A stretch of DNA of 64,000 nucleotides from Tanypteryx hageni (taxonomy: Eukaryota; Arthropoda; Insecta; Odonata; Petaluridae): contig CM054113.1 in NCBI GenBank assembly GCA_028673005.1, positions 41,606,117-41,670,116 of the forward strand. The letters run 5' to 3'. The notes below the pieces were generated by a model, which was given only the letters and a program-made list of their open reading frames with translations, was not told where the DNA came from and did no database searches. This document shows positions 36,501 through 46,822 of this stretch, piece after piece. The translations under genes and the position numbers were made by a program. Within the stretch, counting starts at the first letter, position 1. The number at the start of each line of letters is the position of its first letter.

Positions 36501-38239
36501 AGAGAGCTGAATCCACGCTAGATTAACTCGTTGAGATGCTGTTTACGTATCCATCGCTGATGTCAGAGCCTGTGTGTTTTTGTAGCGTTAGGTGGTGGAT
36601 AACCTTCTTTTTTTATTATTTCGATTCGTTTCTCTTCTTTTTGCCCGCTCTTTATCAGCCGCCGCTTTAACAGGAAAAATATTTTGTCCGCGTTGGGAAG
36701 AGTAACATGTCCGAGTGGCGCTGAAAACATAAGTACAAGAATTAAGTCGGCCAGTAATGCTGCGAATGATTTCAGTAATACCGCTAGCCAATAAGGATTC
36801 ATTCGACATTATAAATATGTCTTCCACTAAAGCCTAGTAATTGTAACGATCAAAATAGATTTATTTGGTAAAGATGATATTTAGTAAAGTGAATATTCTA
36901 TAGTACACAAGATTTAAAATTTAAATTAGCGTTCTTAGACTTAAATACACCAAGGAAATTGAACTTAACCCCATATAGTTCATAGTAAACATAGGTTACC
37001 GAAATAGTTCACAAAAAACCCCGAACTTATTTAGTTTTACCTAAACATTCTCTACAAAGGAAGTTGTAAATACGCCAAAACAGATTACTGTAAAGCTACC
37101 TACAAGATTATCGATAGCGTCATCTGTATAGATCTCTTACGAGTTACTTAAGAAGAAAAATTGGTTTTTAAAGCAGAGCATTATTCGTTAAACGAAAATG
37201 TTCAATTCAGGAACTTTTTTATATTAGCCATCAAAAGAATAGGGAATGGAGATTAACGAATCGTTCCAAAAATCTATCAAGTTATCTCAAGATCATATAT
37301 AATGCTATCCCTTAACATTTATTTGAGAGCTTCCTAACAAAAGGAAGCAACGCGTTCTTCTATATACTGAAAAATGACCTTACCTTCGGACGTGTTTTTA
37401 AATTAATGACTGAAAAATTAATTTTTATAGTCAAAATTGATGTATAATCCACAGCGTGATTAACATTCTCTTATCTGTTAGACGTTCTAAGAGTAGTCGA
37501 AAATTTCTTTTTCTTTCTTTTACAAAAGCCATGGCCGCCATTTAGAGTCATTTTAAGATTCTTTTATCTAAAGTGTTGGATCTCTCAATTTTCCATAACT
37601 ATCTCCCCTTTTACTAGGCAGCACCTTTAATTCATCCGAAGTGGCAATATTTCTTCTTAACGGGATAATAATTCTCGAACCAAAACCCATTCAAAAGATC
37701 CTCCAAGGCCAGGTTTGCTTCTTTCTTCTCCATAAATCGATATACATTATCGGCAAAAAAGCAGATAAGCAATTTTTCTTTATTGAACATCGTATCCTTA
37801 GGGTTATTGAAAACTTAAGCAGGTCGACCTTTAAAGGGCAGCAAATAATTAAATTTGAATAATCTTCCTTTCCAATACTCCTAAAATGCACATATATTCG
37901 GAAAAAGCTGAGGTACATTTCTATTTAGTTAATTAAAAAAGGCTATTACGGCTATTGTAGCTTATTATAACTAAAAGAAGTTTTTTATTTATTTAAACAG
38001 ATACAAAGTTCATAAGCAGGTTAATGAACAGTCAGCTATTTCAATATAGCAAGTGAACATCAGAGACAAAACGCAATGACACACTTTGATTAGGATATAC
38101 AATAAAATGTCGCGAACTCACTTAAATTCGTATGTTGATTAAATAATTTGTGGTCATGATATTTATGACACAATAAGGGAGAACGACAAAAATGGAAATG
38201 TCAAAACAAATTCACATAACTTCCCTTTAAGACGCTGGA
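36501..38239. other. Non-coding, nothing firm
   Basis: Two overlapping minus-strand frames of 79 codons lie at 36563-36827 in more balanced sequence, but neither has a recognisable motif. The rest is AT-rich. Confidence 0.5.
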
Positions 38240-38500
38240 AATTTTTCCCTTCTTCTTCCGCACCCACCCATCCTCTCTCAGCTTCAAAGCGCCCTTTCCC
38301 TAATCTCTCTCTCCCATCCCATTTTCCACTCCCAAGATCCCATCCATAACTTCTTTTTCTTTCCAGAAAAGATCCTTACCTTTTTTGAGGATCCCTTTAT
38401 CCTCTCCTTCCCTCCTCTCTTGGTCTCATCCTTCCAGAAAAAAGGCCCACTCGTCTCTACTATCCATTCACCAAGTTTTCGACCGCCCTGTTCCACATAG
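38240..38500. repeat. Pyrimidine-rich tract
   Basis: Mostly C and T on the plus strand, with tryptophan/lysine-rich frames on the minus strand that reflect the bias. Confidence 0.55.
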
Positions 38501-39359
38501 CGCCAACCTTTCTCATTCTCCATTTTTTTCCTAGACATGCTCGCCAGGTCTTCGAGTTTTGGCGTGCAGAGATCATCCGACGACCCCAGTGTGTATGCCG
38601 AATTGTCACAAATTTCACTGCTGAAAGTATCGCCTCCTCGAAACCGTCCCTATTTTTATTACACTTCATTTGAATGGCTTGCGAGAATTCAGACCTTTTA
38701 AAGTCTCCTTTTCTTCGCTATTTTTCAAAATCCATTACTCCCTTCTACAATTTCCAATGTCTCTCTGAATTTTTTTTCCCAGGCGAGATGAAAACCTCTG
38801 ATTTTTAATATGTCCATTTCACCGACAAGGGAGGAGTAATTCCTTGGTGTATTACTGATTCGATAATGATGACCGATTAAAGGGTAAGGGTTTACGTAAT
38901 GTGAAGTAGCAAGGTAATTGGACTAAAGAGTCTTTTCATAAACTAAAATTCATGCATGCATACAGCAAAAAACGATAACAAAAAAGATGCTATCCACACT
39001 GCGTGTACGATAAAATCTTTAGGACAAAAATTTTATCAAAATGATAAAATCTACACAAATACTTCGACAGGATTTTTATTAACATTTACGCGAGTAAGCG
39101 TATGCGCGCGCTTGTGGTTTCGTGCTTACGTTCAACACGTTTTTAATGTTAATTCAAATAAAATAGTTATATTTTTCACTCTCGTCATCCAACTGAAATG
39201 AACTGTTAAAAAAACTAAAGATACAGCTTTTATATTATTAGACTAGCGTAATTACCCGTCAAATATGACGGGATTATGATATAAATATTCCAAATATATT
39301 TGATGTCGATATGAAAAATCAGTAAGATATGTTAAATTATAATAATAAATAAATAATAA
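38501..39359. other. AT-rich non-coding, small hairpin
   Basis: CCCGTCA (39255-39261) pairs with TGACGGG (39266-39272) over a 4-base loop. Nothing else is recognised. Confidence 0.5.
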
Positions 39360-39600
39360 TATTCTCTCCCTCACTCTCGCCGTCCCCCCCTCCCTCTCGC
39401 TGTCCCTCCCTCCCTTCCTATCTTTTCTTCTCTCCCTCTCTGCCTCTTTTGTCTCACCCCCCTCTCTCATTCCCTCCTGTCCCATTCCATAGCTCTCCCT
39501 TTTTTTCTCTTTCCTTCCGTCCTATTCTAATTCTATACCTCCCTTACTCTCTATGTACTTTCCCTTCTATATCCCTCCCTCCACACATCCACTTCTCTTT
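39360..39600. repeat. Pyrimidine-rich tract
   Basis: Almost only C and T (CTCTCCCTC-type variants). Confidence 0.75.
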
Positions 39601-40229
39601 TACTCTATATCTATATAGTCGTTTATATAAGCAAAAGAATCCAAACTAAATCCCAGTCCCATTAGGATTACGTATTTTCGCGAAAAATCCTACGATAATT
39701 TAAGGCAATCTATGCACTCGTATATATTACACGTATGCGGGTTGTGACAACAATTGGCTCTCGAGTTTTAACAATGATGTGGTCAGAAAGGCAACATCCC
39801 GTTTAAAAGCCGATATTTTCCCAAATAACGGAAATTTTGAAAATCGGTCGGAAAATGTTTTGGAAAATTTTATTGCAAATTGTATTTTTTCTCAATTTTA
39901 CTGCTAAATAATACCTATTGCAAAAGGAATCAGGTCAAAAGCTTGTTTAGTCCTTGAGTTATTCAAGTTCAAAGAGCGTTCCGGACAGAGGGACATAAGC
40001 AAATTATTATATACTGATTGAAAAAACACTTCTGCAACATTGGACGCTTGTATAAATTGACCAATATATTCCACATGATTTAACTTGACCAGATATTGGA
40101 TTACATCCATAAGGTGAGTACCATAGTTATTTATTTCAAATGTCCACTATTAATCGTATTTCTGTTATACTCTGATATGCACATTCGCCATAAAATTAGC
40201 ACTTTGAGCTAGTGATGATTCGCGACCGC
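39601..40229. other. AT-rich non-coding, nothing recognised
   Basis: No notable structure. Confidence 0.5.
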
Positions 40230-41110
40230 TGCAGTAATAATCACTTACTAACTTTCGACCCGACAATTAGCCATTTTGACCTTTCTTTCGTCCCGTTCAA
40301 AAATCTCCAATTTCACCCCTATCAAATAAAATTCCCCCATTATTATAAATAATTCTCCTCCACATATTTAGCCTTAACCATTCATTCCCAACTCCTCCCT
40401 TTTCTCTATTCCTTTAATCTCACTAAGACTTTTCCCCTAAATCAGCTCTGTATTACACCCACCTCTGTCTCTCCAAAAACGACGTAGTTTTCCCTTCGTC
40501 ATCCTCGATTCCTCTTCCATTTCTCAAAAAAACCTTCCGAATGTATTACACGCAAGAGAAGGCCGACTCTAGGCTTCTCTATCCCGACCTAATAAAGACG
40601 ATTATCTATCAAACTATCAATCTCTTATTCTGCCCGACCTATCCCCACCTTTACGCAAACCCTTTCTCGAAGCCTTACCCTATTCATCCACCTCCATTCT
40701 TTCCTTCCCTTCCTCCCTCTCTCTTTTCATCCACCCGACATCTCCGCCCCCTGCCACACTTAATTTGCCGTCGAGGTCTCCGACACGCGCCCTGCTTTCT
40801 AATGGACTCTCACAGCGTCCCAGCATGCATCAAGAAGGAAGAGGGAAAGAGAAGGAGCGAGAGCAGGAGGGAAGAATTAACCGTGGAGGGGAAGGAAAAG
40901 AGGTTTCTTCCTGGAGAATGTATTCCCGGAGGAATGGTCGTGCGTAATGGGAAAGGGGAAAAGGAGGTGAAGAGGAGAGTCGAGACAGAGAGAGAAGGGT
41001 TAGGATAGGGGCAGAGAATTTAGCTCGTCACTCTGTAAGGATGCCAGCAAAGATGGTAGTGGCGGGGGGAGGTAGGGGCGAAAAGGGCAGAGAAACGGGG
41101 AGGATGGAAA
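40230..41110. repeat. Pyrimidine tract switching to purine tract
   Basis: C and T rich from about 40230 to 40770, then A and G rich from 40820 to 41110. The 155-codon frame at 40541-41008 spans the switch and changes from proline/serine-rich to arginine/glutamate-rich exactly there, so it is compositional. Confidence 0.65.
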
Positions 41111-41933
41111 TAAGACGTTGATAATGGAGGAGGATAGGTAGGCGCGAGAAAGAGAAGTCTTTGGGTGTCTGCCCTGGAGAGAGAGAGAGACACCGAGAAG
41201 AGAAAATTACACAAACCCATCTTCGTCTGTCATGTGAACAACCCGCAAGAGACATGACTGGCTCGCCTGGTAGAAATTTAATTGGAATACACTGCAATAT
41301 TGCATACACCGCGGGACTAGCTGCAAATAATATCGTAAAATTGCATTGTGAGGAATCAGGTGGTGTTTGCTGCGTTGAAGATGACTAAAATCAATTAATT
41401 AGGTTGCGATAGGAAAAAAATAAAGTTTTGAAATTAATTCATAGAAGATATTGTATAACAGTACTAAAAAGGAACAGAAAGCATTTAAATAACTATACAA
41501 TTTGAAAGTTCGCCTTTTTCCTTAGCAAATACTACAATAACATTTACTATGAATTGGAGAACGTTTACGAGTTTGCTACAAATACAAAATTAAATTTAAA
41601 AATAAAGAAAATATTACTTGAGATTGAGTGCCTTACTTGCCAGTGAAAAATGACTGGTAGAAATAAGTAATCACTTATGATAGTATACAAAAGGTTCTAA
41701 ATCGTTGTGACTGTATTATACTTCCACTAAAGAATCCCATTATATTATTAAGTTACAACTACTACAATTTCCAGTATAAGGTATTTTATCGTTTTGATAG
41801 CAATTAATATAAATTTAACAATGTTGTAAAACAACTTCACAGAAAAGGGAGTAGTAAATTAATCAGTTTAAGATGAAAAATTCACCCAATTCCAAGTAAA
41901 TTTACATCCGACTTCAAAAATACAAATAAATAA
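41111..41933. other. Non-coding, nothing recognised
   Basis: A (GA)n run of about 10 bases at 41179-41190 and balanced sequence to 41390, then AT-rich. No gene seen. Confidence 0.5.
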
Positions 41934-42103
41934 CGGGTGGTTAGAGTATCTGCCAACGGATACTAAGGTCGCGGGTTCGAATCCCGCCTAGGACATGGAT
42001 GTTTGTTTGTTATTTGTTGAGTTATAGATTTCACTGTAAATTGGCCCTTTGTGTGCGTATGTGAAATGTTAATGAATAAATAAATAAAATAAATAAATAA
42101 AAG
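41934..42103 (+). mobile_element. tRNA-derived SINE
   Basis: The head has an A-box-like GGGTGGTTAGAG (41935-41946) and a perfect T-arm: GCGGG (41971-41975), TTCGAAT loop, CCCGC (41983-41987), which includes the B-box. A body of about 85 bases unrelated to tRNA follows, ending in an (ATAAA)n-type tail at 42074-42103. Head, body and short-repeat tail are the standard SINE layout. Bases 42034-42103 resemble the LINE-like tail at 62899-62953, so that LINE type may have supplied its replication machinery. Orientation is plus. No clear target duplication is visible because the flanks are themselves AT-repeat-like. Confidence 0.75.
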
Positions 42104-42255
42104 CGAGTCTCCAACAGTTAAATTAGTTAGGCTAAAATAGATTTCTACTGCACAAGGTCTTAATAAAACCGATTTTAACTACTTTATGTATAAATTGAAT
42201 TTTAATTGCAAACATACTCTAAGTAATATACTATATTATGATTCACGCTGAGGTA

Positions 42256-43439
42256 CAATGGCTATGCCAGAGGGATGTGTCGATGAGACTTTTTGAATTA
42301 CAACGTTAAATAAAAATGTTTTTATGGATTACAGTTTTCAACTATCGTCTTTTTTAATGACTCAGTTAGGATCCAAAGATTGGGGTATTTGTTTGATACA
42401 GTTTTTTCGCTTAAGTAATCTAAATTTGAGTCTTAAAGATCTCAATAACACATTTTTTAATACATTAGATAAAATAGAATATGTGATTAAGCAACTGGTT
42501 TTAGGTTACTTGTTTAGAGAGAAATGTATTTGATTCCTTTATAACGCTACAAAAATAACACTATAAATATAATATATATAATATAAACCATTGGATATAT
42601 AAGTGAGAGCCAATATTAAGGAGGATTTGGAACGATTTATGAGACAAATACAAGAATATTTTCCTGAAATGGACAATTCAAACGACTGGGTGTGCAATCC
42701 ATTTGAAGCAAGTTTGCCAGTCCCACATCGACCAATACGCGAACAGGTGAACCTCTTGGATATTACTTCTCACGTTAAGCTGAAAGTTACATTCTCAAAA
42801 CCGCCTTTAGCTACCTTCTGGCTTCATTTATTAAGTGAGCATGGTGAACTACTAAAGAAGCCCTTAAAATATTGCTGCCTTTCCCCACAGCATATCTGTG
42901 TGAAACCGGATTTTCATTCTTTACTTCAATCAATACCTAATATGTACCGTCCATGTATGCATGTTGAGGCCGATTTGAGACTGAAGTTATCTTCAGTCGT
43001 CCCTGAAATTGAAATTCTGTGCCGTGAGAGACGGGCACATCCATCCAAGACCGGATTATGACCTATGAACTGTGCCTAGGGCCAACGAAAAGTTCAAACA
43101 AAAAAAAGTTAACAAATATTGTTTCATGCATTAAAATTCACACCATGTTCTAGTTATTTGCCATATGTTGATATTACACTCATGTTGAATCCGGCGGCTG
43201 ACATACGCAATAAACTGTAGGGTAGCACCAGTCCCGAGATTAGGTTTGGGTGGTGCACCATACTATTTTTTTAATAATAAAAATATATAAATTAATACTC
43301 ACACAAATAATGCATTGAATTTTAAAGAACTATTGATTGATATTGATACTACGGTCGCGCTTTAATTAACATTATTACTGCGTTGGCTATTTGGCAATTT
43401 GGGGAGTGCACATGCACCCCCCCCCTGGCTACGCCACTG
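42256..43439 (+). mobile_element. hAT transposon remnant (ZBED5/SCAND3 type)
   Basis: The right end reads CTGGCTACGCCACTG (43425-43439), the reverse complement of CAGTGGCGTAGCCAG, a terminus typical of many animal hAT elements. Transposase remnants on the plus strand (42303-43066) point toward this end, as expected. The left end is uncertain: a degenerate CAATGGCTATGCCAG at 42256 could be the opposite terminus, but the flanking eight bases (CTGAGGTA) do not match those after the right end (ATTGTGAG). At about 1.2 kb the copy lacks most of the transposase. Confidence 0.6.
42303..43066 (+). pseudogene. hAT transposase C-terminal part, broken
   Basis: Two frames carry the fragment. The first (42324-42536) contains FRLSNLNLSLKDLNNTFF and LDKIEYVIKQ, matching the 'LN.LNL.LQGK....DKI.AF..KL' stretch of ZBED5/SCAND3/FAM200-like proteins. 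The second (42603-43061, 152 codons) contains EYFPEMDNSNDWVCNPF, then KLKVTFSKPPLATFWL (residues 59-74), LKKPLKY and a final VEADLRLKLS. These follow the order of the hAT dimerisation domain. The usual 'CE.GFS' motif is altered to CVKPDFH (residues 99-105). A stop and about 66 unrecognised bases separate the frames. The BED zinc finger and the catalytic centre are absent, so it cannot encode an active enzyme. Confidence 0.7.
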
Positions 43440-43499
43440 ATTGTGAGTAGCACTATTGTGCATGTCACCATGTAAGCCGCCAAGATGGTTCTACGGAAA

Positions 43500-43598
43500 T
43501 TCGTCACGCCTCAGTTCGCTACACGACAATTCGTCGCATGGCAGATTCGTCGCATTTCAAATTCGTCGCAATACCAATTCATCACAAATTCAGGAATC
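43500..43598 (+). repeat. Left array of 15-16-bp TTCGTC repeats
   Basis: Six units with the core ATTCGTCGCA and varying spacer (for example TTCGTCGCATGGCAGA, TTCGTCGCATTTCAAA, TTCGTCGCAATACCAA). Units degrade at both edges. Confidence 0.85.
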
Positions 43599-43633
43599 AT
43601 TGAGAAAATAGGAAATATTATTCATTTATTTAC

Positions 43634-44020
43634 AGGAGTCGTCGTGAGAATTTCTATTTCTCTTTGTGTATTAAAATTGCGAGCCGTGATGGTCGATGTA
43701 TGAAGGGGTGAATATTTTTCCAACAAAGTATTTTTTTTTATTTTTCAGGAATATTAGAGAAAATATGATTCCACTATATGTATTTATATTTTTCCAACAA
43801 AATAATTTTTTTATCTTCAAGAATCTTTGGGGGAAGAAGATTACACATTATGTATTAATATTGGGAGCCAACCTGGTAGATCTATGGTAGTGAGTGAATA
43901 CTTTTCCAAAGAAAATGCTTTATTTTCAGGAGTCTTGAAGGAAATTGGATTCCACTTGATGATTTAATATTGCTAGCCGTCATGGTCAGTGTATGGCGGG
44001 GGGGTGAACATTTTTCCGTT
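43634..44020 (+). repeat. Degenerate tandem repeat, about 110 bp unit
   Basis: Four units each begin AGGARTCTT-like at 43634, 43747, 43819 and 43928 (lengths 113, 72, 109 and about 93). Shared blocks in order are GATTCCAC, TATTTAATATTG-like, GCTAGCCGTCATGGTC-like (units 1, 3 and 4), GGTGAATATTTTTCC and TTTATTTTC. The second unit lacks the middle part. No coding potential. Confidence 0.75.
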
Positions 44021-44363
44021 CCGTTACCTATCCAGCACGTGCCCGCGCATTCATATAATAATCAATATAGTGAAAACTATTGAAGTTATTGGCAAGCAAT
44101 CTTCTTCAAATATAAATAATTCTGAACATTTCATTTTCCGCAACTACCCCTCTAAACCAATTTTAAAAAAGTTTCCCGCAGGTCAACTTTTTCTTGTCTC
44201 GACTGAAAATTTTAGATAAATATTACGATTGTTATTTTTTTAAAAGGCAGATCATAATTTTAATTCAGTCTTGAGTTTCATTGTCGTTATTCGGAATCAG
44301 TACACAAGTCACATAAAATTTTTTGTATTCTTTGTATATCTTTCTTCCTTAGGTCCGCTCCGC

Positions 44364-44579
44364 ATATTCGTCACTCGCCGAGTGACGAGCCACGAATATT
44401 TGTCATTCGCCAAATATCTAGTAGTGTTTATGGAACAAAGAGCACCGATGTTCGTCACTCGGTGAACCACGATAATTTCCCGTCAAGAGTCGGTAAAAGA
44501 GCACGAGTCAAACGGACAAATATTTGGCAAGCCGCGATGTTTTTAACCCCCCCACACATTCGTCATTCGACTATTGACA
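44364..44579. repeat. CGTCACTCG motif cluster with palindromes
   Basis: CGTCACTCG (44369-44377) and CGAGTGACG (44379-44387) form a 9-bp palindrome with one spacer base, enclosed by ATATTCGT (44364-44371) and ACGAATAT (44392-44399). Further copies are TTCGTCACTCG at 44451 and TTCGTCATTCG at 44569, and ATATTTG/CAAATAT brackets a TGTCATTCG copy at 44396-44417. The density suggests a decayed array of binding-site-like or transposon-terminal motifs. Confidence 0.7.
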
Positions 44580-44708
44580 AATGTCTCTCGGCATTGATGT
44601 AAGACATTAAGAATTTTCCCTATTTGCGAAAAATTTCATGCGGATCTGGAAACATTGCATCTTCCGAATCAGTACTCAGTGCTGTCAGTCAGTCGTAAAG
44701 TGTATAAA

Positions 44709-44835
44709 TGAGAAGGAGAGAATAACTATGTAAAAATTCCATTTTATTCAGTAAAAACCAAAAGCAACCGGTTTCAACAATGATCTGGTCATCACCAGAA
44801 ATTGGAATTTTTACATAGTTATTCTCTCCTTCTCA
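44709..44835 (-). mobile_element. 33-bp perfect inverted repeat with hammerhead-like core
   Basis: Bases 44709-44741 and 44803-44835 are exact reverse complements over 33 positions (start TGAGAAGGAGAG), separated by 61 bases. On the minus strand the spacer reads CTGGTGATGACCAGATC (from 44798) followed by GTTGAAACCGGTTGC. This mimics a hammerhead core, CUGANGA, stem II, GAAA, then the self-complementary AACCGGTT, but the core has G for A at the sixth core position. The layout parallels 5722-5882. Perfect arms imply recent origin or conversion. A foldback or snap-back insertion of a Penelope-like terminal repeat is one explanation. Confidence 0.55.
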
Positions 44836-45009
44836 CTTATTATGAAGTTCCACAAAGTAAAGGCTACCGATTTTATCCCAAATTGTCTTCTTTTCCGCGA
44901 TTTCTACTTTTCCATCTTCATTTACAACTAGAATAAGTTCATGACAACAAAAGCGGCACTAGCAGCGACAACGGTCTTTTCATCGGCATTGACTTTTAAT
45001 GCGAGTATG

Positions 45010-45098
45010 CCTACCAAATTCCTGAATTTGCGATGAATTTGCCTTGCGATTAATTTGTAATACGACGAATTTGCTAAGCAAGGAATTGTCCGCGACGA
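45010..45098 (-). repeat. Right inverted array of 15-16-bp TTCGTC repeats
   Basis: On the minus strand: TTCGTCGCGGACAA, TTCCTTGCTTAGCAAA, TTCGTCGTATTACAAA, TTAATCGCAAGGCAAA and TTCATCGCAAA, the same unit and order of decay as the array at 43500-43598 in opposite orientation. Confidence 0.75.
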
Positions 45099-45175
45099 AT
45101 TGACGGTACACTCGCCAAGATGAACCACGCAGCGCTCTCTATAGTACAAAGGAAACCATATTTATAGAATTTAAT

Positions 45176-45210
45176 ATGTGTGTGTGTGTGTGTGTGTGTA
45201 TATACACACA
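45176..45210. repeat. (TG)n microsatellite
   Basis: TG run of about 12 units to 45199, then TATATACACACA, giving a short self-complementary end. Confidence 0.9.
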
Positions 45211-45459
45211 AGTAGAAGGTGCTAGCATTCTGCAAGCATTTCATCTCACCTTGAAAAATATTCATTTTTCAGAGATATTTCATTATTAGATATATTTTTT
45301 AATTCAAAATATTTCGCCTCTGTACCAATTTTCGTTCTTTCCTTATGGAAAAATATTGGAGTAAAAGGAGTAACGTTCTTTTATTTAATCAAATACATCG
45401 CGTTTTAAAATTATGACGTCATCATATGTATTCGCCTTTGGTTGAAATCAATGGGACAA

Positions 45460-45940
45460 TAAGGCCAGGTACACACGGATGATTTTCTGCCGCCGTTACT
45501 CAATCGTTTTTCCGACGGTTTCCCGACATTGTGGCGGACTACAGTTTCAAATGGAAGAGCACACACGGACGTTAAGCATTTCTTTTTTAACGTTGCGGCA
45601 ACGCTGGACTAACGTTGGTATCTCTGCAACGCAACGGTACCGTTGCGGTAAATCATCGGTCGACGGGCCAACCGAACAAAAGCAGGTACAGACAGACACA
45701 GACGGACGACATTTGTACGCAGCTCCTGTGTTTTCATTTCAGTCTGCTTCTAGAGTTCATAATGGACACTTCGGGCGGTGTTGACATCGAACTTCTGATC
45801 ACAGAAGTTGAAAAAAGGCTAGTGATATGGGACATCGCGAGAGAAGATTACAAAGACAAAAAAGGATTACACAACCTTCCCTCGTATTACGAACTTAATT
45901 CGTTCCACGAAAACTGTTCGTTTGGCGAAAACTCGTAAAA
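45460..45940 (+). mobile_element. PIF/Harbinger-like transposon, left end only
   Basis: TAA (45460-45462) precedes GGCCAGGTACACACGGATG, and a related AGCACACACGGACG recurs about 90 bases inward (about 45558). A three-base TWA target and a GG-starting terminus with ACACACGGA blocks are typical of PIF/Harbinger elements as I know them. These elements carry, besides the transposase, a MADF/Myb-like protein, and a MADF-like fragment does follow (45762-45938). No transposase and no matching right end were found downstream, so the copy is truncated. Confidence 0.5.
45762..45938 (+). pseudogene. MADF-domain protein fragment (Harbinger accessory ORF)
   Basis: The 58-codon frame opens with MDTSGGVDIELLITEV and continues EKRLVIWDIAREDYKDKK. 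This fits the first helix of MADF domains ('LI..V+.+P.LWD....DYK++'), in which tryptophan, aspartate and the D-Y-K group are conserved. The rest of the domain (later helices with a conserved W) is missing; after residue 36 the frame reads unrelated sequence and stops. In Harbinger elements the MADF/Myb-like protein helps the transposase reach the nucleus and the ends. The start codon chosen is the first ATG before the domain. Truncated and presumably inactive. Confidence 0.5.
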
Positions 45941-46107
45941 CTAAAATTATTTTCCTATTCCTTCCTATGTAAAAATTTTTAATTGGTTCCGAAGGTCTAA
46001 ATAAAAATAATATCCCATAGTTCACTTAAAAACAATGTAGAACGATTCCAAATTGAGAAAAAACATCAATAATGACATATGAATGCATTTAAATAACATT
46101 CTTAGTC

Positions 46108-46179
46108 ATTAGCCTATGATGTCTTACTCTATATATTAGCGGTATTAGCCTATGATATCCTACCCTATGTTAGCACACG
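46108..46179. repeat. Two-copy 36-bp tandem repeat
   Basis: ATTAGCCTATGATGTCTTAC (46108) recurs as ATTAGCCTATGATATCCTAC (46144), exactly 36 bases later, with several differences in the second half. Confidence 0.7.
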
Positions 46180-46822
46180 ATAGGTTAAATAAGGCGCATA
46201 TGTCCTTCGACATCTCGCCTTTCTCCATTTTTTAATAATATTTAGTTTCTGGGCTACACTTAAAACCCTTCTCTCTTTTTTCACTTTACCACTTGCAATA
46301 CCTGAAAGGCTGGCACGTTTAGGAGCCATGATTCACAAAACTTTATCTTGATTTAAAAGATAAAAATGCACATTACTCAGCAAACCGAATTTCACAAAGA
46401 ACGTCAACGCACGTACTGAGACCGAGATGATGGTTCTTATTCGGAACAGCATGATTCAATCCGACGAACTTTACCAAAATTTCCCGAAGAGGATAGAGCA
46501 CGGATAAGCGAAAATATATTCGATATTTGAAAAATAGGATATTCATGCGAATGCAACGAACGAAAATTTGTTCGCAAATCGAAAATAGGTATGAAATTGC
46601 TCAGTTCGTATAAGAAAAAACTCATAAAACGGAAGGCGGTAAAATGAGGGAAGGCTTATATTGGGTGCACCAAATATCTTCTCTTTTTTTGTCTGATACA
46701 TTTCCATGCAAGGTAGACTCACAACACGCCTACGTGCGTCCATCATCTTCGGTAGTTCGCAGCAAACTGAAGTGAAGAATGAGGGCGTTGCGGAGGGGTA
46801 TAGGATCAGGAAGCAAAACATC

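Larger units (their letters stand above)
43500..45098. mobile_element. Foldback-like structure with inverted short-repeat arrays
   Basis: Left arm 43500-43598 holds TTCGTCRC-type motifs starting at 43500, 43515, 43530, 43546, 43562 and 43578, a 15-16-bp period, and ends in CAAATTCAGGAAT. The right arm (45010-45098) carries the same series on the minus strand, ending inward at ATTCCTGAATTTG. The arms match at roughly 80 percent over about 85 bases. Inverted terminal regions built from short tandem units are the hallmark of foldback elements. The 1.4-kb interior has three further repeat structures and no recognisable protein. Outer limits and target duplication are not defined. Confidence 0.5.

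Noticed and set aside
35816..36526. 236-codon plus-strand open frame
   Set aside because: It runs through half of the tandem duplication and a pyrimidine tract; the protein is serine/leucine/proline-rich throughout.
39255..39272. Hairpin as a transcription terminator
   Set aside because: A short 7-bp hairpin in AT-rich intergenic eukaryotic DNA with no adjacent gene.
41345..41352. ATTGTGAG as the left target duplication of the hAT remnant ending at 43439
   Set aside because: The 8-mer matches the bases after the right end, but no CAGTGGCG terminus follows it and an 8-mer match over 2 kb can arise by chance.
41934..42000. A functional tRNA gene
   Set aside because: The T-arm is perfect, but no acceptor stem closes and the sequence runs on into a body and short-repeat tail, so a SINE fits better.
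43500..43598. CRISPR-like array
   Set aside because: The 15-16-bp period leaves no room for repeat plus spacer, and the window is eukaryotic.
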